From Phoronis australis (Eukaryota; Phoronida; Phoronidae), in contig NMRA01000157.1 in the NCBI GenBank assembly GCA_002633005.1, positions 187,789-251,788 on the forward strand: a stretch of DNA of 64,000 bases. Reading direction: 5' to 3'. This document shows positions 34,104 to 45,800 of the stretch, in pieces. Numbering within the stretch: the first letter of the stretch is position 1; every line of letters starts with the position of its first letter. The notes beneath the pieces were generated by a model. That model worked only from the letters and a program-made list of their open reading frames with translations, had not been told where the DNA came from and ran no database searches. Position numbers and translations under genes: made by a program.

Positions 34104-34216
34104 GATCTTCGCAACCACTTTGTCAGTCTTGAAGGCATCTGTGATGGCTATCAGAAGACGCTCATTGAAGCTTTGGACAAAGCGACGAGTGATGCGAAAC
34201 AGCTGTCCACCCATAT
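34104..34216 (+). CDS. Exon 4 of the helical gene
   Basis: The acceptor is cttttcaatag and the donor is CATAT/gtaagt. It encodes DLRNHFVSLEGICDGYQKTL followed by IEALDKATSDAKQLSTH, a helical segment. An additional possible exon at about 34421-34517 (QYERTVAAVGDENSTPASNI) is in a compatible phase but runs into a stop, so it may be an alternative end. Confidence 0.55.
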
Positions 34217-34562
34217 GTAAGTTGTACACTGGTTACATTAACTTCCAAGAAAAATATAGTAACGATTATTCAGCGAGCTGTCACTGATTACATTCGAAGA
34301 AATATTGTCAGCAAATCAGAATATACTCATACGATAGATGTATTTTTGGCGAAGGATCTATTTCATTTGTAATGGTCTTTGCGCATGTCAAGAGTCTGCA
34401 AGCGTATAATTATGTTCTTCACTAGCCAGTATGAAAGAACGGTTGCTGCAGTTGGGGACGAGAACTCCACTCCTGCCAGCAATATTAAAGTCTCGCCATG
34501 GCATACCAGACTTGCCCGTAATTGCCTACAGTGACACTTCTTCATCTATTGATTTGGTTTAG

Positions 34563-35235
34563 GTGGAGAATAAGCAAATCATACAAGAAAACTGGATCTT
34601 TACAACAACAAATGCGTGACGATATGAACGACTTTGCGTCGGTATCCATCGACTTCGAAACAGAACCATTGACGAGAGATGGTGTCCTGCCTGCCAAGAA
34701 GATGTTTGCGAATTTGAACTTACAATCGCATGTCACTTTGGAAGAATCTGTAGATGGGATAGTTGTAGAACAAGAGAGTGGGAAAGACGAGAGTACCTTT
34801 GAGGTGTCAAGTGACAATGTTAAAAGTATAAGTGAAGCTTCCATCAATGTCACGGTTGCCGCGGCCGCCGCTTCCGCCGTCACTGCATCTGGTACAGAAT
34901 CTCGTGATGATGGGATCGCCGCTGTAGGCATCATCAGTATTGCTAACACTGACAATGATGACGTCACATTGAATGACGTAGATTGTACGTATGTGGAGAA
35001 AACGGAAAGCCTGAAGAATGAATATGCTATCGATTATTTAACAGTTCAAGGCGATATTACTTCAGGCAGCAGCATCAAAGGCCAAGTCAAGGATGACAAG
35101 GTCGCGAAAAAATCAACATGCGAGTGTGAATACGATGATTTTGATGAATTACCCACAGACGAAGGAGAAGCAGGAAGTAGATACGAAGAATACTTTGACA
35201 CCATCTCGGTGATGGGCGGATCAAGTTGTAACTAG
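34563..35235 (+). CDS. Exon 5: acidic C-terminal region
   Basis: The acceptor is tttggtttag and the exon is open to TAG at 35233. It starts WRISKSYKKTGSLQQQM and continues through an acidic, Ser/Thr/Asp/Glu-rich region with an Ala run (VAAAAASAV). No known domain is recognised. After the TAG the same frame reads 48 more coding-like codons (including LEEPQPDDHTLLVMEPSGSG) to a TGA-TAG pair at 35380. This suggests a premature stop or readthrough. Confidence 0.6.
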
Positions 35236-35389
35236 GAGACAGCCTCTGGTTTGGAAGAACCCCAGCCCGATGACCACACACTCTTAGTCATGGAACCGTC
35301 TGGAAGTGGCCGTGAGCATTCCTTAACTCGAAACCAGACAACCTCGGTTTCAGGAACGCCAGAAAATGAGCTTGCACCATGATAGGCGA

Positions 35390-36790
35390 ACTGATGGTAG
35401 AAGATGTCGATTAGAGAACAGACGTTGGACTTCAGAGATTCAAAAACTTGGTTATGAAAGCTTCAGGTTGGGATGAACCGGAGTCCCATAACCAAAGAGA
35501 CTGTTTGAAAAAGCTAAGGAAAGAGGTACAAAGAGTTTTAACCACGACGTGGACCTTATAGTATAATGTTGATAAGTGAACTGTTCAATTTTAAATTTTT
35601 CTTGTATGAAATTTAAGGTTATGTAGGACATTATAAAAAAGTGGTCGAGATGAAATCTCAAAAAGCGCTGCAATAGTTTTCTAAAATATCATTTTACTTA
35701 ATTTTGTGGAACTTTGGAATTTTTTATCAAAACGATAAAAGTAATTTTTTTGATCGCCCCTCATGCAAAAGCGAATCAAGAACACTTCCTTACATCGTTT
35801 AGAGAGTAGTTTATAAAGCATTGTATCTGAAAGTTTCATATGAATCCGATAAGTCAATTTTGAAGATATTCGAACAGGATCCTACATAACCTTTATTCAA
35901 TTAAATATTGACTTGTTAATTGAATCGTTTAATTAAATATTAATTTTCAAATTTGAAAATGCTTTTCTTTTTGTCTTAGAAGAATTGTTAAACAAGTAAC
36001 ACGCACGCTGGAAGAATTGTGTATGATTTACAAATCATTGAGGACTACAGTGTGCACAGTTGAGTCCTGTACGGCGTGTTTGGATTCGCCACTAGCAGTA
36101 TAGACATTTTGGTAAACTGATTTTGAGATATGACGCAAATTGAAAATAATTGACTTTAAAATGCAAAAACGACTGGAAACAATGGTATCAAGTATAAAGA
36201 GCTGCGGAACGTGCTACACGCTTCTCGAGGAACTGTGACCAAAAATAGCTCTCCGAGCAGGCCCAAATTGTCACACCGTAACAAATTGTCGCAACTTCAA
36301 CTTTTTCGGCATTGTGTCGACTTAGCATGTATTTCATAGAGCAGCACTGTTTTCCATTTGGAAAAGCGCATCGAGTTAAACTTTCTTTCAATTAGACTTT
36401 GTTGTCAGCTCAAAAAGACCAACTACTCATGGTCATAGTCTCAAAGTAAGTTTTCTAGCAAAACCGTAGTAAAGCAGAGTCACATTTCACAAACATTTAT
36501 TTATACAATAACAATTTCCAAAAAAAGCATCCCACATAAAACTTATGACACCTTTGTCAAGATTTTTCATTAAAGAGTTCCACTATGATCCTGTGTCTCA
36601 AAAATAATTTTATTAATACATTTTAAGAGATTTAATAGTCTTTAGAATACCTGTTGCTAAGAAACAAGCCAAAAATTTTTGTTATCGGGGGTTGTATGTA
36701 ATGGGTGGAAGACCGTCTCCGCCGTTGTTGTTGTACACAAGTGCGATCCTGAGGAGTTGTGAGGAAGTCCACTGAGAGCCGCCTTTTCAG
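35390..36790. other. No supported gene
   Basis: This is AT-rich 3' flank. It includes a fragment of the GGCCCAAATTGTCAC palindromic repeat at about 36251-36300. Confidence 0.45.
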
Positions 36791-36792
36791 AC

Positions 36793-36987
36793 ATGAAAGG
36801 GTGCGTTTGTGAAGGATGTAGTAACAGCAACTTGACTGAGAACGTCTCTGTGTTCAAATTTCCTAAACACGTGAAAGTTGCGCAGAAATGGCACCGGTTT
36901 GTGCGCCGCACGAGAGTGTGGAATGTTAGTGTAGAACATACGATTCAGTCGTGAACCACACTTTGTTCGGCACATTTCAAGGAATAA
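36793..36987 (+). pseudogene. THAP-domain pseudogene
   Basis: MKGCVCEGCSNSNLTENVSV is followed by FKFPKHVKVAQKWHRFVRR, then a TGA at 36952, then TTLCSAHFKE and TAA. The C-x(2,4)-C start, the F-x-F-P box, the W and the final L-C-S-x-H-F are the landmarks of THAP zinc fingers, as in P-element-type and Kolobok-type transposases and host regulators. The in-frame stop just before the last zinc ligands breaks it. No downstream catalytic region was found. Confidence 0.65.
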
Positions 36988-37204
36988 TGTTTCGACCGAG
37001 CACAAAAGCGGTGTTATGAGGACGGAATCGCCGTATTCACAAATTTTATAAATAACGAACAAACTGTTTCCCTTTTATGACGAGTGACGCCGGCCCAGAT
37101 CGAGTGCTATGACACGTAGGCTTATGCATTGTGTTTAGACCGTGCTCATTCCATCACCGCAATAGTGAATACGAGTGACCCAGGTTTACTGTGGCATTTG
37201 TCAA

Positions 37205-37325
37205 TGACTAGTGAGTGTCTATTTTGTAAATATTGACCACCCCTTGGTTTAGTTGGTTGTGATCAATGATTAGTGGGTGTGTATTTTGTGAATATTGACC
37301 ACCCCTTGGTTTAGTTGGTTGTGGT
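37205..37325 (+). repeat. 62-bp tandem duplication
   Basis: ATATTGACCACCCCTTGGTT blocks at 37230 and 37292 mark two direct copies of a 62-bp unit. Confidence 0.9.
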
Positions 37326-37329
37326 TCAC

Positions 37330-38340
37330 ATATGTCTGCGGCATTTCTCGTGCAAGTGGGTCGAGTTTATACGGCCTCAAAGCCGACAAAAGTTCGCTTT
37401 GTGGGAAATCGATTTCATTGTCTGATTTCTCCAGTACTTTGAGTGTAATCCCGGTATCCACTCTCCTCTCTGTCTGCATAATAGTTGTCTAGCTCTCGCT
37501 CAAATTCGTCCTTTTGATCTGCTGTGCTCCGCCATTGGAATTGATTTTCAAGTGAACGTCTTCCACCCACTACATCATTTAGCGGGAAACTTTAAAATAA
37601 CATTTTTTTTTCAAAGTTACAAAATTCGTGACTATTTGGCATAAAAGTGCCTATTTAGTTAAATCTTATGGTATTCATTTCATATTAGCTATCTGAAACC
37701 TCAAAAACTAAGAAAATGCATGGCGGAAAGTCTTTAGAATTATAATTACGCTAACATTAGAATTATACCAATACTTTTCTTAAACAAATCTCTTCCTTCA
37801 ATCATAGTGTAGTGCTGAGCAGACAAGAACAAAACGATATTCACCTTCGGTACAGGTATTTGGACAAAAAGGTACACCCAGAGAGAACAAGCAATAGAGT
37901 TATACCTGCCAGTTTCGACAACTTTGCCTTCATTCACATTGAAAAATCGCGTCAAAAATTTCACGACTTACTTTTCGAGGCAGTTATAATAGCATTCTAA
38001 ATGCACAACGTGGAATTATTTTTAACTTCGACGTGCCAACCCCACAGACATGCTGTTAGAAGACATTGCCAATGTTACGTCACAGGTGACACCATGGTTA
38101 ACCTATACCTCGTAATAATCATGTTTACATATATATTTGATATAGTTGGGTAGTTGCTCTTCATTGACACAAATTTGGTTGAAGGCACGACTGTACTTTT
38201 TGTTAGACTACGAGCAAGGATATGTTAAGCTGTCTGGCACAAAGTAAAATCGTGCCTTCAACCACGTTTGATACACAGATATCTTTAATCGCAGACATCC
38301 AGTTATAAATCTGCATCTAAAGCCGGAGGATCGCCACACA
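37330..38340. other. No supported gene
   Basis: The minus frame at 37270-37479 (RRVDTGITLKVLEKSDNEID) is coding-like and may be part of a transposon protein, but it has no context I can use. The rest is AT-rich. Confidence 0.35.
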
Positions 38341-38430
38341 AATAAAAAAGTTCATGTTCAATTCAACGTTTCGTCTTTTCATCAGACATCATCAGGATCA
38401 TATTTACAACAATTTAGGACAAAAAGTGCC
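38290..38430 (-). mobile_element. Penelope-like element tail with ribozyme-like core
   Basis: On the minus strand, CTGATGA (38395-38389) is followed by TGTCTGATGAAAAGAC, which can pair GUC/GAC, and then GAAAC (38372-38368). CUGANGA, helix II and GAAA in this order are the conserved core of hammerhead ribozymes, which are known in Penelope-like retroelements. From recall, the phrase 'ATGATGTCTGATGAAAAGACGAAACGT' class is widespread at Penelope element ends. Stems I and III are not clear by eye and no reverse transcriptase frame is present nearby. Confidence 0.4.
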
Positions 38431-38556
38431 AACATACAGCACTTTGGTGTAGACTGCCTCTTGATTTTGAAAAAAGTATCCGTGATCAGAAATATGGTGG
38501 ATATTTTATGCCTTTGGAAGTTTTACATATTCCTTTCTGTGCAACCTGATAACAAA

Positions 38557-38562
38557 TTTATT
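38557..38562 (-). terminator. Gene B polyadenylation signal candidate
   Basis: AATAAA on the minus strand lies about 20 bases after the gene B stop codon. Its closeness to the stop implies a very short 3' UTR if it is used. Confidence 0.4.
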
Positions 38563-38583
38563 TGGAGACTAGCACATGGGTCT

Positions 38584-39056
38584 TTACGCAACAAATATTT
38601 TCTTTTTTGTGGGTGGACGCGAGAACTGAGGCGGTGCACCGCACGTTACTGCTTGCGCGCGTAGCTGAAGAGCCGTAGGCGTCGAAAAGAGTTCTACAAC
38701 AGTTTCATTGCGTTTTCGTCCAAACGACAGTTGTGCATTACTCAAAGGCTTGCCCGCAGCTTTAGGAACACGCGCAGGTGGCGACGACCAAGATTCTTTG
38801 CACGCATTCTGCTTTGCCTTGTTACCTCGTGAAGATTTGGCAGGAGACTTTTTAGAAATTGTCTTTTTCCTCAATTGAGAAAATGTCACAGGCTTAAGTT
38901 GACGCATGTGTTTTATAATGGTCGGAATGTCTTGAATGACAAAAAGAACAGCAAAAACAGCGATGAGAAACCAGAGTACAACTGCCGGGTACTGTGCTCC
39001 CTCTGCTTCTTCTGGGTTCCTGCGAGCTAGCGGGAATACTGGCTCATACTCCATTG
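38584..39056 (-). CDS. Gene B last exon: membrane span and basic tail
   Basis: The acceptor is ctgattttcag at 39057 and the stop is at 38584. After PEEAEGAQ comes YPAVVLWFLIAVFAVLFVI and then QDIPTIIKHMRQLKPVTFSQ, differing from gene A at only a few positions. The rest of the tail is basic and shares LRKKTISKKS, one RVPKAAGKPL unit (three in gene A) and ETVVELFSTP before an unrelated end rich in Pro and Lys. There is no tyrosine in the tail. Confidence 0.78.
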
Positions 39057-39812
39057 CTGAAAATCAGAGAAATTTTTAAGGTTAAACTCCTTATTGTGGA
39101 ATAGATCCGGGAATATTTTTTTCAAGTATTTGATAGAGGAACCAACGGCTACACGACATATCAATCTTAAAGAAGTTAGTCATTTCAACTGTTCCATAAA
39201 TATACCTACATTTATTGTCTTGTCCACTGGAAGTAGTTGTTGTCTCTGGTTGGAATGATCCAGTATTGGATGTCGTAGGGGAGTTCGATGTTACCTACTT
39301 ATCTGTTGAGGTCACTGTAGTGTGTGACGACGTCATAGTTGTCGCCGTACTTAATGAGAACGATGCCGGACCTCAAAATTAAAAACATTATTTAGAATAT
39401 GACTGCACTTGATTAACACCATCGGTTCAACGAGGTCAAAGGGCAAAGACATCTGATTGGTTCGCGATGACGATTTCCCGGCTGCACCATCAGAGTCGAG
39501 GCAGTGCAGTCTGAGTCTATGAAATGTATGCATCATCCTAACAACAATAAATAATCAATAGAAACAAAACCGATAGAGAACAACCAAAGAGGGATCTATG
39601 GCAATGTAGATAAAATATTTTTACATTATACAATATGGACCTGTCCTAAGGACAAGTGAATGCAAAATTTCAAATGTATGTGGACCAAAGGGGAGCAAAA
39701 TGGAATGGAATAAAGTATGGAAAATTGGGGGAAAAACAAAAATGAAAGCCCTCTGAGGAAAATGCGGAAATTGAATGATGAACAGGAAAGATGAATATAA
39801 TAATGACGATGG

Positions 39813-39848
<36 letters not shown>

Positions 39849-42800
39849 CGACGACGACGACATTGACGATGACAACAACGACGACGACGATGACGATGAT
39901 GACATGGACGAGTCCAAGGACAAGGACAATGACGCTTCCGACAACAAAGACGACGCAATGATAGAATCACATCGTTACCTCATTCATCATTGAGGCACTT
40001 GACGAGATCCGTCAGCGTAGAAAAATGGAAGAGGTCAGAAACGGTGAGAACCGGTCCCAATACTTTTCTCAAGCATTTGAGAAATGATTTCTCATGGAAC
40101 CGACAGACAAAGAAAGTCTCAGTTTTAATGCAGATGATAAATACCTACTTCTTAAGTCTTGTCCGCTGGAAGTAGTTGAAGTCTCGATTTGGTCAGTCGT
40201 GGATGTCGTGGTGGGCTTGAAAGTCAGGTGCTTATCTCTTGAGGTCATTGGAGTGTGTGATGACGTCGTAGCTGACTCCGTACTCAATGAGGACGTTGGT
40301 GGACCTCAAAAGTAAAGCGTTATTTAGAATAAGTCCACACTGGATTTATTCCGTCGGTTCGACGAGGTGAAGGGACAAAGACACCTGACGATTTCCGGTT
40401 AAAATGTCTGAGCCGACTGATCTGGCGGCAACGGCGAAGTGAATGCAGCGCAGTCTGAGCTTATGGAAATACGAAAAATGCATCAATCTAACAGCAACAA
40501 ACCAACAACGAACCTTTCAAATTGGTTGAGAACAAGTATGGAGGGGTGTACCGCAATGTAGTTGCAACAGTTTTATACTATACAACTATGGAAATGTCTT
40601 GAGCGTAATGTTTCACACGTGTATGGTCCAAAGGAATGCGATATGAAACGGAATAATTTATGGCAAATTGGAGCAAAAACAAAATGAAAGCGCTCTAGTG
40701 AAGCAATCCGCCCAAAAATTTTTTCGTTATCGGTAGTGCTTCAGACCACTGAATTTGCTTGTCAAGGGAAACTAGCTTTTGGAGTACCCATGGCATGGCC
40801 GTCAAGGGAATTCAAGGCGTTTTACTGTGACCAATTTAAAATCAATAAAGGACAAAAACACGATGGCGTTGTTGTAGACATAGGTCAGAACATGATTTCG
40901 TGGCTTTCAAATTAGACAAATAACTCCCACACAATGGAAACTTTAGAGGTAACGTGCACATTTAATTTCGTCTTGAACACACTTTATTGCTGTTCTATCT
41001 TGTAAAAACCTTCGCGACATGTGATTATTATTTAGAGCTTCTTTTGGACACAATAGCGAATGTGAGCAAAAGTTTGGTGAAGCTGTGTGGTCAATGTGGT
41101 AGAGAGAAATATGATACGTCGTTGGCTCTCGTAAAGATAGCGAGGAATATAGCTCGTCCGAAATTTATAATCATGGCCGGCCGCCCACTTGTCGGTGAAC
41201 TCATGGGATTCGTAAACACTGCTCTCCGATCACCAGGCACGGTGCATGGTCTCACAATACAAACGTGGCAAAGGCCCGGGACAAGGTTTTAGGGTAGGGA
41301 GGGTAAGGGTGTACTTGGGCTTCAAAACCTGTATCAAAATAATGAAAAATAAAACGAACCAAATCTATAATGCCAAAATAAAAAAGGTTTCAAGGCTTCA
41401 CTATCAATATTATACTGACAACGCGTACGCCATCTGATTCACAATCACGCATGTTGGATTCCATGTTCTGCTACTGCGTTAGGCGGTCAATGAACTACAT
41501 TACCGAACCACAAAAAGTTCTGTTCTTGGATTGGCAAGCGCTCACAATGATACCTCACGTTCACGTTTAAGGTGTAAGAAAGTCGTGTATGACACTGCTT
41601 TAATTTTTATCAAATTTTCTTTCTATATATCCATTAATACAAGTGATAGAAAGCAGTTTAATTGCTAGACCCCAATTTAAAAGGGGACAAGAAAAAACAA
41701 GAATCAAATGCAAGCAATTGAGGGAAGATGATTGATTGAAAAAATGGAAGTGGATAAAGAGGTCGGAAGCAGTCGAAGATAGTCGGAACCGATCCTAATA
41801 CTTTTCTTAAGTATTCGAGAAATGATTTCTCACGGAACGGGCTTTGAAGAAAAAATCAATTTAAAGCAGTTGTGCATCCTGTCTACTCCACATATACTTA
41901 CTTTTTATGTCTTTTTCACTGGAAGTTGTCTCGAAATTGCGTGATGTAGTCGTGGTGGCCTTCGATGCTACGTACTTCTCTGTTGAGCTCATGGTAGTGC
42001 GTGGAAATGAAGTCGTAGCTGACACCGTACTCAAGGACGTTGCCGGACCTCAAAAGTCAAACTTTATTTAGAAATGACTGTACTTGATTTAACACGTCTG
42101 TTCAACCAGGTCAACGGACAACGACATCTGACTGGTTGGCAGTGACGACTTCCGGAAAACAAATCAACCAGGGCCTATTTGCATAGCAACAATGACGTCG
42201 CGTTATCACGCGCCACGTTATTATTATTAAACAATGCTCCTGACAACACGCAACAATCAAACTTACCCCGAGGATAATTTTGAAGTTCTATGCAACTCAG
42301 TCCAGATATCTTAACAAGTTTACCTGGTTGCATCGGCTGAGTGAATACAGTGCAGTTTGAGCCAATGAGAAATACGAAATTTGCATCATTCTGTCAGCAA
42401 GAAATTAATTATTAACCTTATACACTGATTAACAATAAGCAAAGGGGAATAGCAATGTAGTTGAAATGCTAGAAAATTTTACAATTATGGATCTGTCTTG
42501 AGGGCAATATCAAGTTTCCTGCGTATATGGACCAAAGGAAAGCAGAACGACGCTAAAGGCAACATTGCTCCCCTGAAAACAAATTTGGAAAACTGAGGCA
42601 AAAGCAAAATGAAAACGCTCTAGTGAAGCAGTCTGCTTGTTGATGTTGGCTTACGCAAAATGTGAAGGGGCTGCTACTTCATAAATACTTACGTTTTCGC
42701 TGGCACAATGTTTACTTAAGCCATTTTATCACTCTAAATTGACCTTCGTTTTGTTCTGTACTCAGCCGAGAAATTATTTCTTGATCGGTAGTGCTTCAGA

Positions 42801-45800
42801 CCACTGAGCTTGCTCGTCAAGGCGAGCTAGCTTTTGGAGTCCCCAAGTCATGACCGTCAATTAGGGAATTCTAGGAGCTTTATTGTGACCAATATCAAAT
42901 CAGGTAAAGGACAAGAACACGATGACGTTGTTTTAGACATGGTCACAGCTTGATTTCGCGGCTTTCCTATCAGACAATTAGCTTCCACACAATGGAAACT
43001 TTAGAGGTAACGTGCACATTTCATTTCGTCTTGAGCACAGTTTATTGCTGTTCTATCTTGTTGAAACCTTCGCGACATGTGATTATTATTTAGAGCTTCT
43101 TTTTTGACACAATAACGAGTGTGAGCAATTGTTTGGTGAAGCTGTGTGGTCAAAGTGGTAGAGAGAAATATGATACGTCGTTGGCTCTCGTAACGATAGC
43201 GAGGAATATAGCTCGTTCGCCATATATAATCATGATTAACTTGTCGGTGAACTCATGGGATTCGTAAAGACTGCTCTTTGATCGCCAAACACGGTGCATG
43301 GACTCACAACACACAGCAAAGGTCTGGAACAATCATGCTTTACGGTATGGATTGCTAGGGGTGTACTTGGGTTTCAAAATTTGTGCCAAAATGTTGAAAA
43401 AAAAACACCCAAATCTTTACCAAAAATATAAAAAGGATTCAATACCACGGATTCACTATCAATATTATATTGACTCACAACCTTTTATCCCATCTGATTC
43501 ACAATCACCCATCTTGGATTCCATGTCCTGCTACTGTGTTAGGCGGTCAATGAACAACATTACGGAACCAGAAGAAGTTCTGTTCTTGGATTGGCAAGCT
43601 CTCACAATGATACCTCACGTTCACGTTTAAGGTGTAAAAAGTCGTGTATGACACTGCTTTATTTTTTATCAAATTTTCTTTCTATATGTATCCATAAATA
43701 CAAGTGATAGAAAGTAGTTTAATTGCTAGAGACCAACTTAAAACGGAGCAAGAAAAAAAATAAAATCCAAGCAATTGAGGGAATGATTGAAAAATGGAAA
43801 TGGATAAAGAGGTCGGAAGCAGTCGAAGACAGTCGGAACCGTTCCTAATACTTTTCTTAAGTATTCGAGAAATGATTTCTTACGGAACCGGCGGTGAAAG
43901 AAAAAATCAATTTTAAAGCGGTTGTGCATCCCGTCTGGTCCACGTGTACTTACGTTTTATGCCTTTTGTACTGGAAGTTGTCTCCAATTTGCTTGATGTA
44001 GTCGTGGTGGCCACCAATGCTACGTACTTATCTGTTGAGGTCATGGTAGTGCGTGGCAATGAAGTCGTAGCTGACTCCGTACTCAAGGACGTTGCCGTAC
44101 CTCAAAAGTCAAACTTTATTTAAAAAATGACTGCACTTGATTTAATACGTCTGCTCAACCAGGCCAACGGACAAACACATCTGATTGGTTGGCAGTGACG
44201 ACTTCCGGTAAACAATCCAATCAGGGCCTAGTTGCATAGCAACAATGACATCGCGTTATCACGCGCCACGTTGATATTATTAAACAATGCTCCTGACATC
44301 ACGAAACAATCAAATTTACCCCGAGGATAATTTTGAAGTTTTATGCAACTCAGTCCAGATATCTTAACAAGTTTACCTGGTTGCATCGGCTGAGTGAATG
44401 CAGTGCAGTTTGAGCAAATAAGACATATGAAATTTGCATCATTCTGACGGCAAGAAATTAATTATTAACTTTATACAGTGATTAACAACAAGCAAAGGGG
44501 AATAGCAATGTAGTTGAAATGCTAGAATATTTTATGATTATGGATCTGTCTTGAGGGCAATATCAAGTTCCCCACGTATATGGACCAAAGTAAGGCAGAA
44601 CGACGCTAAAGGCAACATTGCCCCCCTGAAAACGAATTTGGAAAACTGAGGCAAAAGCAAAATGAAAACGCTCTAGTGAAGCAGTCTGCTTGTTGATGTT
44701 GGCTTACGCAAAATGTGAAGGGGCTGCTATTTCATAAATACTCACGATTTCGCTGGCAAAATGTTTACTTAAGACGTTTTATCATACCAAATTGACCATC
44801 GTTTTGTTCTGTACTAAGCCGAGATATTATTTCTTGATCGATAGTGCTTCCGACGACTAAGCTTGCTTGTGAAGGCGAGCTATAGCTTATGGAGTCCCCA
44901 AGTCATGACCGTCAATCTGGGAATTCTAGGAGTTTTATTGTGACCAATATCAAAGCAGGTAAAGCACAAGAACACGATGACGTTGTTTTAGACATGGGCC
45001 ACAACTTGATTTCGCGGCTAATTTCAAATCAGACAATTAACTCCCACACAATGGAAACTTTAGATGTAAAGTGCACATTTCATTTCGTCTTGAACACACT
45101 TTATTGCTGTTCTATCTTGTAAAAACCTTTGCGACATGTGATTATTATTTAGAGCTTCTTTTTGACACAATAGCGAGTGTGAGCAATTGTTTGGCGAAGC
45201 TGTGTGGTCAAAGTGGTAGAGATAAATATGATACGTCGTTGGCTTTCGTAAAAATGGCGAGAAATATTGCTCGTCCGCCATTTATAATCATGGTTCACTT
45301 GTCGGTGAAATCATGGGATTCGTAAACACTGCTCCTTGATCGCCAAGCACGGTGCATGGACTCACAACACACAGCAAATGTCTGGAACAATCATGTTTTA
45401 CGGTATGGATGGCGAGGGGTGTATTTGGGATTGAAAATGTGTACCAAAATAATGAAAAATAAAACACCCAAATCTATACCAAAAATATAAAAAGGTTTCA
45501 ATACCACGGTTTCACTATCAATATTACATTGACTCACAACCCGTACCCCATTTGATTCACAATCACCCATCTTGGATTCCATGTCCTGCTACTGTGTTAG
45601 GCGGTCAATGAACTGCAGTACCGAATCAGAAGAAAGTTCTGTTCTTGGATTGGCAAGCGCTCACAATGATACGTCACTTTCACGTTTAAGGTGTAAAAAG
45701 TCTTGTATGACACTGCTTCATTTTTTATCAAAATTTCCTTCTATATATCCATAAATACAAGAGACAGAATGTAGTTTAATTGTTAGACACCATATTACAA

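Larger units (their letters stand above)
31126..35379 (+). pseudogene. Five-exon helical/acidic gene with in-frame stops
   Basis: The candidate exons on the plus strand are 31126-31193, 31541-31773, 32706-32805, 34104-34216 and 34563-35235. Exons 2-5 join in frame with GT-AG ends (phases 2, 0, 2). They read as a charged, helix-prone protein followed by an acidic Ser/Thr/Asp-rich C-terminal region. I do not recognise the family with confidence. Exon 1 plus the start of exon 2, read in the frame exon 1 dictates, gives KEKFDDIASRM then FLEGLKDALQIKARVEKQY. This resembles the first helix of F-BAR domains. That frame soon stops, while the frame 1 nt away continues the coding-like sequence. With a TGA at codon 8 and a TAG at 35233 followed by 48 coding-like codons, this is either a decaying gene or a gene with consensus errors near a gap. 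Confidence 0.5.

Noticed and set aside
39621-39993. Poly-Ser, poly-His and poly-Asp open frames
   Set aside because: All arise from one GAT/GAC microsatellite within a gene B intron.
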